A stretch of DNA of 12,041 bases, from the NCBI GenBank assembly GCA_000437895.1, contig FR902134.1:8304-20344 (forward strand), in the 5' to 3' direction. Position 1 is the stretch's first letter. The number at the start of each line of letters is the position of its first letter. This stretch comes from Clostridium sp. CAG:914 (GTDB lineage: Bacteria; Bacillota_I; Bacilli_A; RF39; UBA660). The notes below the pieces were generated by a model, which had not been told where the DNA came from, did no database searches, and saw only the letters and a program-made list of their open reading frames with translations. Both the position numbers and the translations under genes were made by a program. Below, one piece after another: positions 1 through 5,868 of this stretch.

Positions 1-14
1 AAAGAGTGTTTAAT

Positions 15-509
15 ATGGTGTATGTTTTGATATATGTTATTGTTTCTTTTTTGTTAGATGGTTTTATGTCTTTGTATACAAATTTCTCTATAGATAGTAT
101 TAGTTATTTTAAAACAATATATACAGTTATTAGTATTGTTATGATTTATCATTTGTTTAGTTATGATAAGAAATATTTGATAATTATATTAATTCTTGGT
201 ATGTTATTTGATATGGTATATACAAATGTGATATTGTTAAATGTTATTATATTTGTTTTGATATATTATGTGGTTAAATATTTGGATTATGTTATGCCTA
301 ATAATATTTTTACTATTAATATTAAAACGTTGATTGCTATAATTATTTATCATTTGGTTAGTTTTATAGTATTAAATGTTATTGGATATGGTAGTTATGG
401 AGTGGGGTTATTATTTAAAATTTTGACTCATAGTGTAATTATGACGGTGTTTTATACTTCTTTAAGTTATTTGATATTTAAGAAAATTAATGTTGATAAG
501 ATAAGGTGA
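15..509 (+). CDS. mreD: MreD-like rod shape-determining membrane protein
   Basis: The protein has 164 residues and is almost entirely hydrophobic, with about five membrane segments (roughly 2-20, 32-48, 54-70, 72-90, 103-124, with a further hydrophobic stretch near 138-154). The segment ILGMLFDMVYTN (60-71) resembles the G-x-x-x-D motif of the MreD family, and the length matches MreD (about 160-170). MreD is an integral membrane component of the elongasome that helps organise lateral wall synthesis with MreB and MreC. I chose ATG at 15 because AAGAGTG at 2-8 is suitably spaced; a GTG at 6 in the same frame is the alternative. mreC would be expected immediately upstream, outside the window. 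The stop TGA (507-509) overlaps the ribosome binding site of the next gene. MreD sequences diverge strongly, so the name rests on topology, length and one motif. Confidence 0.65.
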   Translation: MVYVLIYVIVSFLLDGFMSLYTNFSIDSISYFKTIYTVISIVMIYHLFSYDKKYLIIILILGMLFDMVYTNVILLNVIIFVLIYYVVKYLDYVMPNNIFTINIKTLIAIIIYHLVSFIVLNVIGYGSYGVGLLFKILTHSVIMTVFYTSLSYLIFKKINVDKIR

Positions 510-514
510 GTAGT

Positions 515-904
515 ATGTTAAATAGAGAAAAAATAATAGAAATATTAAATGAATATAATTTTGATTGTGATAAATATGTAGTATTGTCTAGTTCAGCAAT
601 GGTTTTACATGGAATAAAGAAATATACTAGAGATATAGATATATCTGTAACTTGGGATTATTATAAGTATTTACTTGATAATTATGATTGTGTTTTTGAG
701 AGATATGATATAAATGGAGATAAATGTTACATGATGGGTGATTATATTAATTTTGGTGTTACGTATTTTTATGGTAATAAAAGAATTATAGATGGGATAC
801 CTGTGCAAGATGTTGAAGAAATTATTAAATTAAAAAGGGGATTAAATAGGGATAAGGATTTAGAAGATTTAAAATTACTTATGATGTATAAGAGAGATAA
901 TTAA
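515..904 (+). CDS. Small nucleotidyltransferase-fold protein (AbiEii/DUF1814-like)
   Basis: This 129-residue protein carries the start of a nucleotidyltransferase fold: a short Ser-Ser turn, then about 13 residues later DID in GIKKYTRDIDI. The C-terminal part, IPVQDVEEIIKLKRGLNRDKDLEDLKLL-like, matches the region of AbiEii-type and unclassified bacterial nucleotidyltransferases that reads 'IPV..LEELI.LK....R.KD..D'. The usual Gly-Gly/Gly-Ser turn is Ser-Ser, and the place where a third carboxylate is often found (INFGV) holds Asn, so activity is uncertain. Substrate is unknown; such proteins often modify RNA or act as toxins. Start: ATG 515, with AAGGTGAG at 503-510 overlapping the upstream TGA; a GTG at 506 is in frame but would sit inside that site. 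It is probably translated from the upstream transcript. No AbiEi-type antitoxin partner is visible. Confidence 0.6.
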   Translation: MLNREKIIEILNEYNFDCDKYVVLSSSAMVLHGIKKYTRDIDISVTWDYYKYLLDNYDCVFERYDINGDKCYMMGDYINFGVTYFYGNKRIIDGIPVQDVEEIIKLKRGLNRDKDLEDLKLLMMYKRDN

Positions 905-912
905 TGCTTTTT

Positions 913-990
913 GGAATTTTGTGATAAATCTAGATAAAAATATCGGAAAAATGTGATAATAATACTTTTTAATTTTGGAATTTTGTGATA
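913..990 (+). repeat. Three GGAAnnnnGTGATA elements at an exact 32-bp period
   Basis: The 14-base pattern GGAA-N4-GTGATA occurs at 913-926, 945-958 and 977-990, so each copy starts exactly 32 bases after the last (about three helical turns). The first and third are identical over 18 bases (TTTTGGAATTTTGTGATA, 909-926 and 973-990); the second has AAAT as its central four bases. The 18 bases between copies are not conserved. The third copy runs directly into TGATATAAT, so the elements end in the promoter of the ATPase gene. This looks like an iterated binding site placed on one face of the helix; the binder is unknown. Confidence 0.7.
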
Positions 991-994
991 TAAT
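986..994 (+). promoter_or_regulatory. Extended -10 promoter of the ATPase gene
   Basis: TGATATAAT is a perfect extended -10 (TGn-TATAAT, the hexamer at 989-994). No good -35 lies 16-18 bases upstream, which is common for extended -10 promoters. Transcription would begin near 1001, giving a very short leader before the GTG start at 1014. Element three of the 32-bp array overlaps it. Confidence 0.6.
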
Positions 995-1000
995 GTATTT

Positions 1001-1009
1001 AGAGGTGAT
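1001..1009 (+). promoter_or_regulatory. Ribosome binding site deciding the ATPase start
   Basis: AGAGGTGAT closely matches the 16S anti-Shine-Dalgarno complement AGGAGGTGAT. Its GG core lies about nine bases before GTG at 1014, which is ideal, while ATG at 1008 lies within the site and TTG at 975 has nothing comparable. The ATPase therefore most likely starts at 1014. Confidence 0.7.
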
Positions 1010-1013
1010 GAAT

Positions 1014-2348
1014 GTGATACGTCTTAGAAGGAAGATAGATGACTTTTTAATTGATTGGAAAAATAATAAAGATAAGTTGCCACTTATTGTAAAAGGTGCT
1101 AGGCAAATAGGAAAGACTGATGCTATTGAAAATTTTGCTAAAAATAATTATAATAACGTTGTAGAAATTAATTTTGCTTTGCAAAAGCAATATAAGTCTA
1201 TTTTTAATGATGGATTTGATGTAGATACTATTATAAAGAATATTTCATTAATTAATCCTAATTTTAAATTTGTTCCTTATGAAACTTTGATATTTTTTGA
1301 TGAAATACAGGATTGTATAAATGTTGCTACTTCTTTGAAAGCGTTTAATATTGATGGTAGATATGATATTATTTGTTCTGGTTCATTAATGGGTATTAAT
1401 TATAAAGAAATTGAATCAAATAGTGTTGGAAATAAACAAGATTATGAAATGTATTCAATGGATTTTGAAGAGTTTTTATGGGCTAAAGGGTATAAAGATG
1501 AACAAATAGAAGATTTATACTATCATATGAAAAATTGTGTGCCTTTTTCACAACTTGAATATGATGTAATGTTTGACAATTTTCATGAATATATGGTTAT
1601 TGGTGGGATGCCTGCTATAGTTAGAATGTTTATAGTAAATAAAAACTATAGTGGAATATTAAATATGCAAAAACAAATCCTTCTTGATTATAAAGAAGAT
1701 ATAACTAAATATGCAACAGGTCTTGATAAAGCAAGAATATTAAATGTCTATAATAAAATTCCTGCTTTTCTTGGTAATGAAAATAAGAAATTCCAAATAT
1801 CAAAAGTAGAACATGGTGCTAGAAATCGTGAGTATGTTGGAACTGTTGATTGGCTTAATAATGCTGGTATAATAAATGTATGTTATTGTCTTGATCAATT
1901 AAGTCTTCCATTAAAAGGAAATTATAATCCTGATAATTATAGAATTTATTTTAGTGATACTGGACTTTTAATAGGATCTCTTGATGAAGAAGCACAAGAA
2001 GACTTGAGAAATAATAAGAATTTTAATACATATAAGGGAGCTATATACGAAAATGTTGTAGCAGATATGCTTGTTAAGTTGGGTTATTCATTATATTTTT
2101 ATAAAAATGAAAAGGGGACTATAGAAATGGATTTCTTTATTAGGGATGCTAATTCATTGATTCCTGTGGAAGTTAAAGCTAATGATAATTCAACAGTTTC
2201 ATTAAATAATTTAATAGATAGTAATTTATATAAAGATATAAATTATGGAATTAAATTATGTAATAAAAACATTGGATTTAATGGTAAATTTTATACATTT
2301 CCTTATTTTTTAACATTTTTACTAAAAAGATATTTAAAAGAAAAATAG
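1014..2348 (+). CDS. AAA_14/DUF4143 family ATPase with nuclease-like C-terminus
   Basis: The 444-residue protein begins at GTG 1014. Near residues 25-35 is the Walker A loop GARQIGKT, followed by Walker B LIFFDEIQ (about 95-102) and the sensor-like CSGSLMG. This is the AAA_14 ATPase domain. The rest has the DUF4143 arrangement, with EFLWAKG and GGMPAIV landmarks. The C-terminus shows E (ENVVADML), D (EMDFF) and EVK (PVEVKAN), the residue order of PD-(D/E)XK-like domains. The biological role of this family is not established; genomes of gut Firmicutes and Bacteroidetes often carry several copies. Length and motifs are complete, so it appears intact. It sits alone between its own promoter and a terminator (2358-2387), unlike the surrounding operons, which suggests a self-contained cassette. 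The periodic elements upstream suggest specific regulation, possibly by its own product; that is inference. Confidence 0.85.
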   Translation: MIRLRRKIDDFLIDWKNNKDKLPLIVKGARQIGKTDAIENFAKNNYNNVVEINFALQKQYKSIFNDGFDVDTIIKNISLINPNFKFVPYETLIFFDEIQDCINVATSLKAFNIDGRYDIICSGSLMGINYKEIESNSVGNKQDYEMYSMDFEEFLWAKGYKDEQIEDLYYHMKNCVPFSQLEYDVMFDNFHEYMVIGGMPAIVRMFIVNKNYSGILNMQKQILLDYKEDITKYATGLDKARILNVYNKIPAFLGNENKKFQISKVEHGARNREYVGTVDWLNNAGIINVCYCLDQLSLPLKGNYNPDNYRIYFSDTGLLIGSLDEEAQEDLRNNKNFNTYKGAIYENVVADMLVKLGYSLYFYKNEKGTIEMDFFIRDANSLIPVEVKANDNSTVSLNNLIDSNLYKDINYGIKLCNKNIGFNGKFYTFPYFLTFLLKRYLKEK

Positions 2349-2357
2349 AATTAATTT

Positions 2358-2387
2358 AAAGAAATATTAATTAGTATTTCTTTTTTT
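2358..2387 (+). terminator. Intrinsic terminator of the ATPase gene
   Basis: AAAGAAATA (2358-2366) pairs with TATTTCTTT (2375-2383), with an eight-base middle that can close further by one wobble and one A-T pair. The 3' arm leads into a T-run ending at 2387. It lies ten bases after the ATPase stop. Confidence 0.75.
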
Positions 2388-2703
2388 GATAATAGAGAAA
2401 TTGTTAAAAGATAGTGATATTGAGTTATTTAGTGTGTTAAGTGGTCGTGAGTGTTTGGATAAAATACGAAATAAGGAAAAATTTGATTTAATATTATTAG
2501 ATGAGGATTTGCATTATATGAGTGGTGATGAGGTTGTTAAGAAACTTCATAGTATTAGAAATTTTGATATACCTGTTGTTTTATTAACTAAGGATAGTAA
2601 TGTAGAGTATGATAATAGTTATAAGGAAAATGGATTTGATGATTATTTGTTAAAGCCAATAAATAAAAATAAGTTGAATGAAGTGTTAAATAAATATTTA
2701 TAA
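2386..2703 (+). pseudogene. 5'-truncated response-regulator receiver domain remnant
   Basis: The frame encodes most of a CheY-like receiver domain. The phosphoacceptor Asp lies in DLILLDEDLHYMSG (Asp about residue 39 counted from 2386), Thr of VVLLTKD (about 68) and Lys-Pro of YLLKPI (about 89-91) are present, and the C-terminal helix ends normally. The beginning is missing: the first beta strand with the paired acidic residues that bind magnesium is absent, and an in-frame TAA at 2368 closes the frame upstream. The only early start codon is TTG at 2386 inside the T-run of the preceding terminator, without ribosome binding site or promoter; the first ATG (2518) is past the phosphorylation site. 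I therefore read it as the decayed 3' end of a larger gene, perhaps a hybrid kinase or response regulator. The downstream half remains free of stops, so the loss may be recent. Confidence 0.7.
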
Positions 2704-2706
2704 TGT

Positions 2707-2753
2707 AAGACTTAAGTCTTTTATAAATTAATTGACTTAATGTCTTTTTTTTT
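2707..2753 (+). terminator. Intrinsic terminator before thiI
   Basis: AAGAC plus TTAAGTC (2707-2718) pairs with GACTTAA plus GTCTT (2734-2746) with one bulged T, followed by a T-run to about 2753. The 5' arm is also part of a perfect 14-base palindrome, AAGACTTAAGTCTT (2707-2720), so an alternative small hairpin is possible. The 3' arm overlaps the thiI -35 box. Confidence 0.65.
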
Positions 2754-2760
2754 CTATAAT
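2732..2760 (+). promoter_or_regulatory. Sigma-A promoter of thiI
   Basis: TTGACT (2732-2737) and TATAAT (2755-2760) are separated by exactly 17 bases, giving 11 of 12 consensus matches. Transcription would start near 2767, twelve bases before the thiI ATG. The -35 box is embedded in the 3' arm of the preceding terminator hairpin. Confidence 0.85.
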
Positions 2761-2778
2761 CATTAATGGGTGGATAAT

Positions 2779-3954
2779 ATGGAAAAAATAATATTAATTA
2801 AATATGGAGAGTTAACTACGAAGAAGGCTAATAGGAATTTGTTTGTTAATACGTTATATAACAATATTAAGTCTTTTTTAAAGGGGTATAATGTTAAGAT
2901 AACTAAGAATAGGGTTAGAATGTTTATTGAGACAGATGAGAATGAGAAGGAAATTATTGATATACTTAGAAATATATTTGGTATACATAGTATTGTTTTA
3001 GCTTATAAGGTTAATACTAATGTTATAGATATTAAGAATGGTGTATTGGATGTTGTTAAGAATATATCTTTTAAAACATTTAAGGTGGAGACTAATAGGG
3101 CTGATAAATCTTTTAGTATTCCTAGTTATGAATTTAATAATATTATTGGTAGTTTAGTTTTAAAAAATATTCCTGATATAAAAGTTGATGTTCATAATCC
3201 AGAATATTTACTTAAGATAGAAATAAGACATGATTATACATATATTTATTCAAAGGAAATTACGGGTGCTGGTGGTTATCCTGGTGGTGTAGCTGGAAAA
3301 GGATTGTTGATGTTATCTGGTGGTATAGATTCTCCAGTTAGTGCTTATTTGGCTATGAAAAGAGGTATAAATATTGAATGTATTTATTTTGAATCTCCTC
3401 CGCATACTAGTATTCAGGCTAAAAATAAAGTTATTTCATTAGTTAAAAAATTAGCTAAATATCAAAATGTTATTAAATTGCATGTTATTAATTTTACGGA
3501 GATACAGGAAGCTATATATCAAAATATAGATTCTACATATATGATAACCATAATGAGAAGAATGATGTATAGAATTAGTGAAGAAGTTGTTAAAAAAAAT
3601 GGTGGTTATGTTATTATTAATGGTGAGAGTGTAGGACAAGTAGCTAGTCAGACTTTAACAAGTATGCAAGTAATTAATAATGTTACTAATTATCCAATAA
3701 TAAGACCTGTAGTTTGTTTTGATAAGTTAGAGATAATTGATATAGCTAAAAAAATTGATACTTATGAAACATCTATTTTGCCATATGAAGATTGTTGTAC
3801 AATATTTTTACCTAAACATCCAGTTATTAATCCTAAATTGGATAAGGCAATTTTATATGAAAATAGTTTTGATTATAGAAGTTTAATTAATAAATGTGTT
3901 AAAGATATGGGAACAATAAAGATAGATAGAGATTATAATATGTTTAATATATAG
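2779..3954 (+). CDS. thiI: tRNA 4-thiouridine synthetase ThiI
   Basis: The 391-residue protein has the ThiI layout: an N-terminal ferredoxin-like region, a THUMP domain (about 55-165), then a PP-loop ATP-binding domain with LSGGIDSPVSAY at 179-190. EDCC (337-340) contains the position matching the catalytic cysteine of ThiI proteins. There is no C-terminal rhodanese domain, as in Bacillus subtilis and most Gram-positives, where a dedicated cysteine desulfurase delivers sulfur directly. ThiI adenylates uridine 8 of tRNA and exchanges oxygen for sulfur; in some bacteria it also feeds thiazole synthesis. The desulfurase gene, often adjacent, is not in this window. Start: ATG 2779, with GGGTGG at 2768-2773; GTG 2770 is in frame but lies within three bases of the predicted transcript start. 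No clear terminator follows it. Confidence 0.93.
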   Translation: MEKIILIKYGELTTKKANRNLFVNTLYNNIKSFLKGYNVKITKNRVRMFIETDENEKEIIDILRNIFGIHSIVLAYKVNTNVIDIKNGVLDVVKNISFKTFKVETNRADKSFSIPSYEFNNIIGSLVLKNIPDIKVDVHNPEYLLKIEIRHDYTYIYSKEITGAGGYPGGVAGKGLLMLSGGIDSPVSAYLAMKRGINIECIYFESPPHTSIQAKNKVISLVKKLAKYQNVIKLHVINFTEIQEAIYQNIDSTYMITIMRRMMYRISEEVVKKNGGYVIINGESVGQVASQTLTSMQVINNVTNYPIIRPVVCFDKLEIIDIAKKIDTYETSILPYEDCCTIFLPKHPVINPKLDKAILYENSFDYRSLINKCVKDMGTIKIDRDYNMFNI

Positions 3955-4013
3955 AAAAAATTACCAAGTAAAATAAGGTATTAAATTTACAATATTTCAC
4001 AACCTATTAGTGT

Positions 4014-4022
4014 AGGAGGTGA
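4014..4022 (+). promoter_or_regulatory. Near-perfect ribosome binding site of the SASP gene
   Basis: AGGAGGTGA matches the full anti-Shine-Dalgarno complement and sits four bases before ATG 4027. It is the strongest such site in the window, in keeping with a spore protein made in large amounts. Confidence 0.85.
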
Positions 4023-4026
4023 AACA

Positions 4027-4239
4027 ATGAACAATTCACGTAATAGTAAATTATCAGTTCCAGGAGCTAAACAAGCTATTGAAAGAATGAAATATGAAAT
4101 AGCTAATGAATTTGGTGTTAACTTAGGACCAGATACAACTTCTAGAGCTAATGGTTCAGTTGGCGGAGAAATTACTAAGAGATTAGTAAATTTAGGATTA
4201 AATCAAGTTAATGGATCATATAATAGTCAATCTAAATAA
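4027..4239 (+). CDS. Alpha/beta-type small acid-soluble spore protein (SASP)
   Basis: This 70-residue protein shows both family signatures: an N-terminal KYEIANEFGVNLG (about 22-34) containing the E-(I/F)-A-(S/N)-E site cut by the germination protease GPR, and SRANGSVGGEITKRLV (about 40-55) in the DNA-binding second helix. Alpha/beta SASPs coat DNA in the dormant spore core, push it toward an A-like form and shield it from UV, heat and chemicals; after germination they are degraded as an amino acid supply. The gene is short, complete, monocistronic (terminator at 4242-4270) and implies the organism sporulates. It should be transcribed in the forespore by sigma-G, but I could not identify a convincing sigma-G promoter in the 72 bases upstream. 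I cannot assign a specific ssp letter. Confidence 0.95.
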   Translation: MNNSRNSKLSVPGAKQAIERMKYEIANEFGVNLGPDTTSRANGSVGGEITKRLVNLGLNQVNGSYNSQSK

Positions 4240-4241
4240 CT

Positions 4242-4270
4242 AAAAGGAATAGATTATCTATTCTTTTTCT
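4242..4270 (+). terminator. Intrinsic terminator of the SASP gene
   Basis: GAATAGA (4247-4253) pairs perfectly with TCTATTC (4257-4263) around a three-base loop; the stem extends by a G-T wobble and four A-T pairs into the T-rich tail. It begins two bases after the SASP stop. Confidence 0.85.
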
Positions 4271-4297
4271 TTACTTTTTTTATTTTTTTAGTATAAT
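4270..4297 (+). promoter_or_regulatory. Promoter of the basic-tail membrane protein genes
   Basis: TTTACT (4270-4275) and TATAAT (4292-4297) are 16 bases apart. Transcription would start near 4304, and AAGGTGGTG (4307-4315) follows as the ribosome binding site for ATG 4318. It abuts the SASP terminator tail. Confidence 0.7.
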
Positions 4298-4317
4298 ATA
4301 ATTCACAAGGTGGTGTT

Positions 4318-5112
4318 ATGAATATTATATATAAAATATTTTATATGTTGGTAGGTAGATCTATTGAGAGTGAATTAAGGACTAATAAAATTGTAAAGTT
4401 AAGGTATGATTTTATAAATGAGAGAAAGAGAGATATACTTTTTTTATTGCATTTTTCTTTGATAAATGCACCATCTTCTGAGTATGATAATTTTAGTAAT
4501 AAAAATTTAATTATGTTGAATAAAATTGATAAAAAGATTGATGAACTTATACAATACTTGATAGAATTTAGTAAATATAGTTTAAAAAATAAGGGTAGAA
4601 ATTATCTTTTTAATATAATTTGTAATTTTTCATTTCTTTTAATAGTTAATACACTATTTATAACTAGTGATGTTTCTTTGGTAAATAGTTTATTGCCTTT
4701 ATTAGGTTGTACTATTTTATCTGTATCAAAATCTATAATAGATACTCAAAAATATAAATATGAATGTAGTGAAGACTATGTAGATGTTATAGAAAGTTTA
4801 TTGTTTGATTTGGATGCTTTAAAGAGGGATGTTAATGAATATATTGAGGCAAGGACAGCAATTAAATATGAAGATATAACTTTAGAGAAAATTATAGATT
4901 TTGCTTCTTCTTTTGATGTTGATTTTGAGTTAAGTGATTTAAATAAGAGTAGACTTGATATTAATGAAAGTAGTGAGAATGTACATGGTAAGTCTAGTGA
5001 TAATACTACTATAAATAAAACTGATGATGAGGAAATAATTGTGGAAGAGGTTGAAGTAAGTCGTAAAGTAGGAGAGAAGGGAAGAAGTAAAGTAAGAAAA
5101 AGAAAAAGGTAG
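4318..5112 (+). CDS. Two-TM membrane protein with acidic linker and basic C-terminal tail
   Basis: I do not recognise this 264-residue protein. Its N-terminal 95 residues are hydrophilic and helical; two membrane segments follow (about 96-115 and 121-140) joined by a very short turn. A second helical region (about 145-200) leads to a low-complexity acidic linker (about 205-247, rich in Asp, Glu, Asn, Ser), and the protein ends in a strongly basic tail, GRSKVRKRKR. With two membrane segments both long ends would lie on the same side, most likely the cytoplasm. The polypeptide encoded at 5145-5849 has the same order of parts, including tail GRGRVRRR, so the two are probably tandem paralogues. 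The basic end could contact nucleic acid, ribosomes or anionic lipid; this is inference. Placement after a spore-protein gene suggests nothing firm because a terminator separates them. Confidence 0.8.
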   Translation: MNIIYKIFYMLVGRSIESELRTNKIVKLRYDFINERKRDILFLLHFSLINAPSSEYDNFSNKNLIMLNKIDKKIDELIQYLIEFSKYSLKNKGRNYLFNIICNFSFLLIVNTLFITSDVSLVNSLLPLLGCTILSVSKSIIDTQKYKYECSEDYVDVIESLLFDLDALKRDVNEYIEARTAIKYEDITLEKIIDFASSFDVDFELSDLNKSRLDINESSENVHGKSSDNTTINKTDDEEIIVEEVEVSRKVGEKGRSKVRKRKR

Positions 5113-5144
5113 TGGTTATGAATGGAAAAGTTTAGTAAATGGTA

Positions 5145-5339
5145 ATGAGTAAATTTGTTTCTAGAAAGATTAAACTTTCAAAAATTAACGAGGCTTATGA
5201 TACATCAATGAAATGTATTGATATGGATAGGGAATTTTTGCAAAATTATGAGTGTGAAGGTAAAAATGAGGATGTTACTAAATTAGTAAAAGATTGGTTT
5301 GATACTAAGCATGTGCTATATAGGCAATTATTAAAATGA
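5145..5339 (+). CDS. Small ORF, probable N-terminal piece of an interrupted paralogue
   Basis: The 64-residue frame encodes a hydrophilic helical polypeptide of no recognised family, ending LYRQLLK-TGA. It lies in the same frame as the membrane protein ORF at 5346, with only the TGA and two sense codons (Asp, Lys) between them. Read through, the joined polypeptide would place its two membrane segments about 104 residues from the start, close to 96 in the upstream gene. The start is poorly supported: ATG 5139 or 5145 lack a strong ribosome binding site, whereas AGGTAGTGG (5108-5116) serves ATG 5118, which opens only five codons before TAG TAA at 5133-5138 in this same frame. Either a degraded gene start or a weakly translated small protein; I favour the first. 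Confidence 0.45.
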   Translation: MSKFVSRKIKLSKINEAYDTSMKCIDMDREFLQNYECEGKNEDVTKLVKDWFDTKHVLYRQLLK

Positions 5340-5345
5340 GATAAA

Positions 5346-5849
5346 ATGCTAGAAGAGTCTTATGAGAAAATTAGTCAGTTATGTTTTGATGATTTGGAAG
5401 ATAAAAAGAGAAATTTAAAAAGGATAAATGATATTAAATATTTGGATATGTTATTTCATCTTGTGGTAACTGTTTTATTTGTTATAGGGTTATCTTTGGG
5501 AAAAATTACTTTAGTACCATTTTTACTTTTAATAGCTGGTACATCTTTTGGTATGTCTATTAAATATTTTTATGATGATTTGTTAGAAAGAATGCAGTCT
5601 GATAATGTTCAGATATTGTTAAAGAAGCATATGTCTCATATTCTTGAGTATAGAAATAATATTAATAGTTTTATAATTTCTAGAGATAAATATGACGATG
5701 AGTTTATTTCTAATGTTTGTTCTTTACAAGATCAAGATAGGGATAAAGAAAATTCTTTTGAAGAAGATTATAGTTATAAATTTGATGGATATAGTATAAA
5801 TTCTGGTATGGGAAATAATAAGGGTAGAGGTAGAGTTAGAAGAAGATAA
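5346..5849 (+). CDS. Two-TM membrane protein with basic C-terminal tail, second copy
   Basis: The 167-residue ORF has a helical lead, two membrane segments (about 34-52 and 56-72), a helical segment (about 75-120), an acidic stretch (about 128-142) and a C-terminal tail NNKGRGRVRRR. This repeats the layout of the gene at 4318-5112, though sequence similarity is low by eye; the region after the membrane pair (HILEYRNNINSFI... versus DALKRDVNEYIEA...) aligns best. Function is unknown. No good ribosome binding site precedes ATG 5346; translation may reinitiate after the TGA at 5337-5339, or this may be the C-terminal part of a gene broken by that stop. It is followed 19 bases later by the putative metal exporter. 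Confidence 0.65.
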   Translation: MLEESYEKISQLCFDDLEDKKRNLKRINDIKYLDMLFHLVVTVLFVIGLSLGKITLVPFLLLIAGTSFGMSIKYFYDDLLERMQSDNVQILLKKHMSHILEYRNNINSFIISRDKYDDEFISNVCSLQDQDRDKENSFEEDYSYKFDGYSINSGMGNNKGRGRVRRR

Positions 5850-5868
5850 AGAAAGGTAAAGTATAATT

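Noticed and set aside
913..990. CRISPR-like array (three short repeats with 18-base gaps)
   Set aside because: Repeats of 14-18 bases with one divergent copy, only three units, no cas genes, and the last copy merges into a promoter; an operator set explains it better.
975..1013. TTG start at 975 for the ATPase
   Set aside because: It overlaps the third repeat element and the promoter and lies upstream of the predicted transcript start; the strong ribosome binding site at 1001-1009 points to GTG 1014.
3451..3639. Minus-strand ORF of 62 codons
   Set aside because: It lies wholly within thiI, has no ribosome binding site or family signature, and is a by-product of the coding strand.
3960..3985. 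Terminator after thiI
   Set aside because: Only a four-pair stem (TACC/GGTA) with an eleven-base loop and no T-run.
3955..4026. Sigma-G promoter upstream of the SASP gene
   Set aside because: The closest -10 candidate (CCTATTA at 4003-4009) has no -35 match at the needed 14-16 base spacing; the gene is probably sigma-G dependent but the site is not demonstrable here.
5337..5339. TGA read as tryptophan (Mycoplasma-type code)
   Set aside because: TGG encodes Trp in murF, both-copy region genes, ugtP and others, I found no gene needing TGA as sense, and TGA is the natural stop of the mreD-like gene and murF where extension would add unrelated tails.
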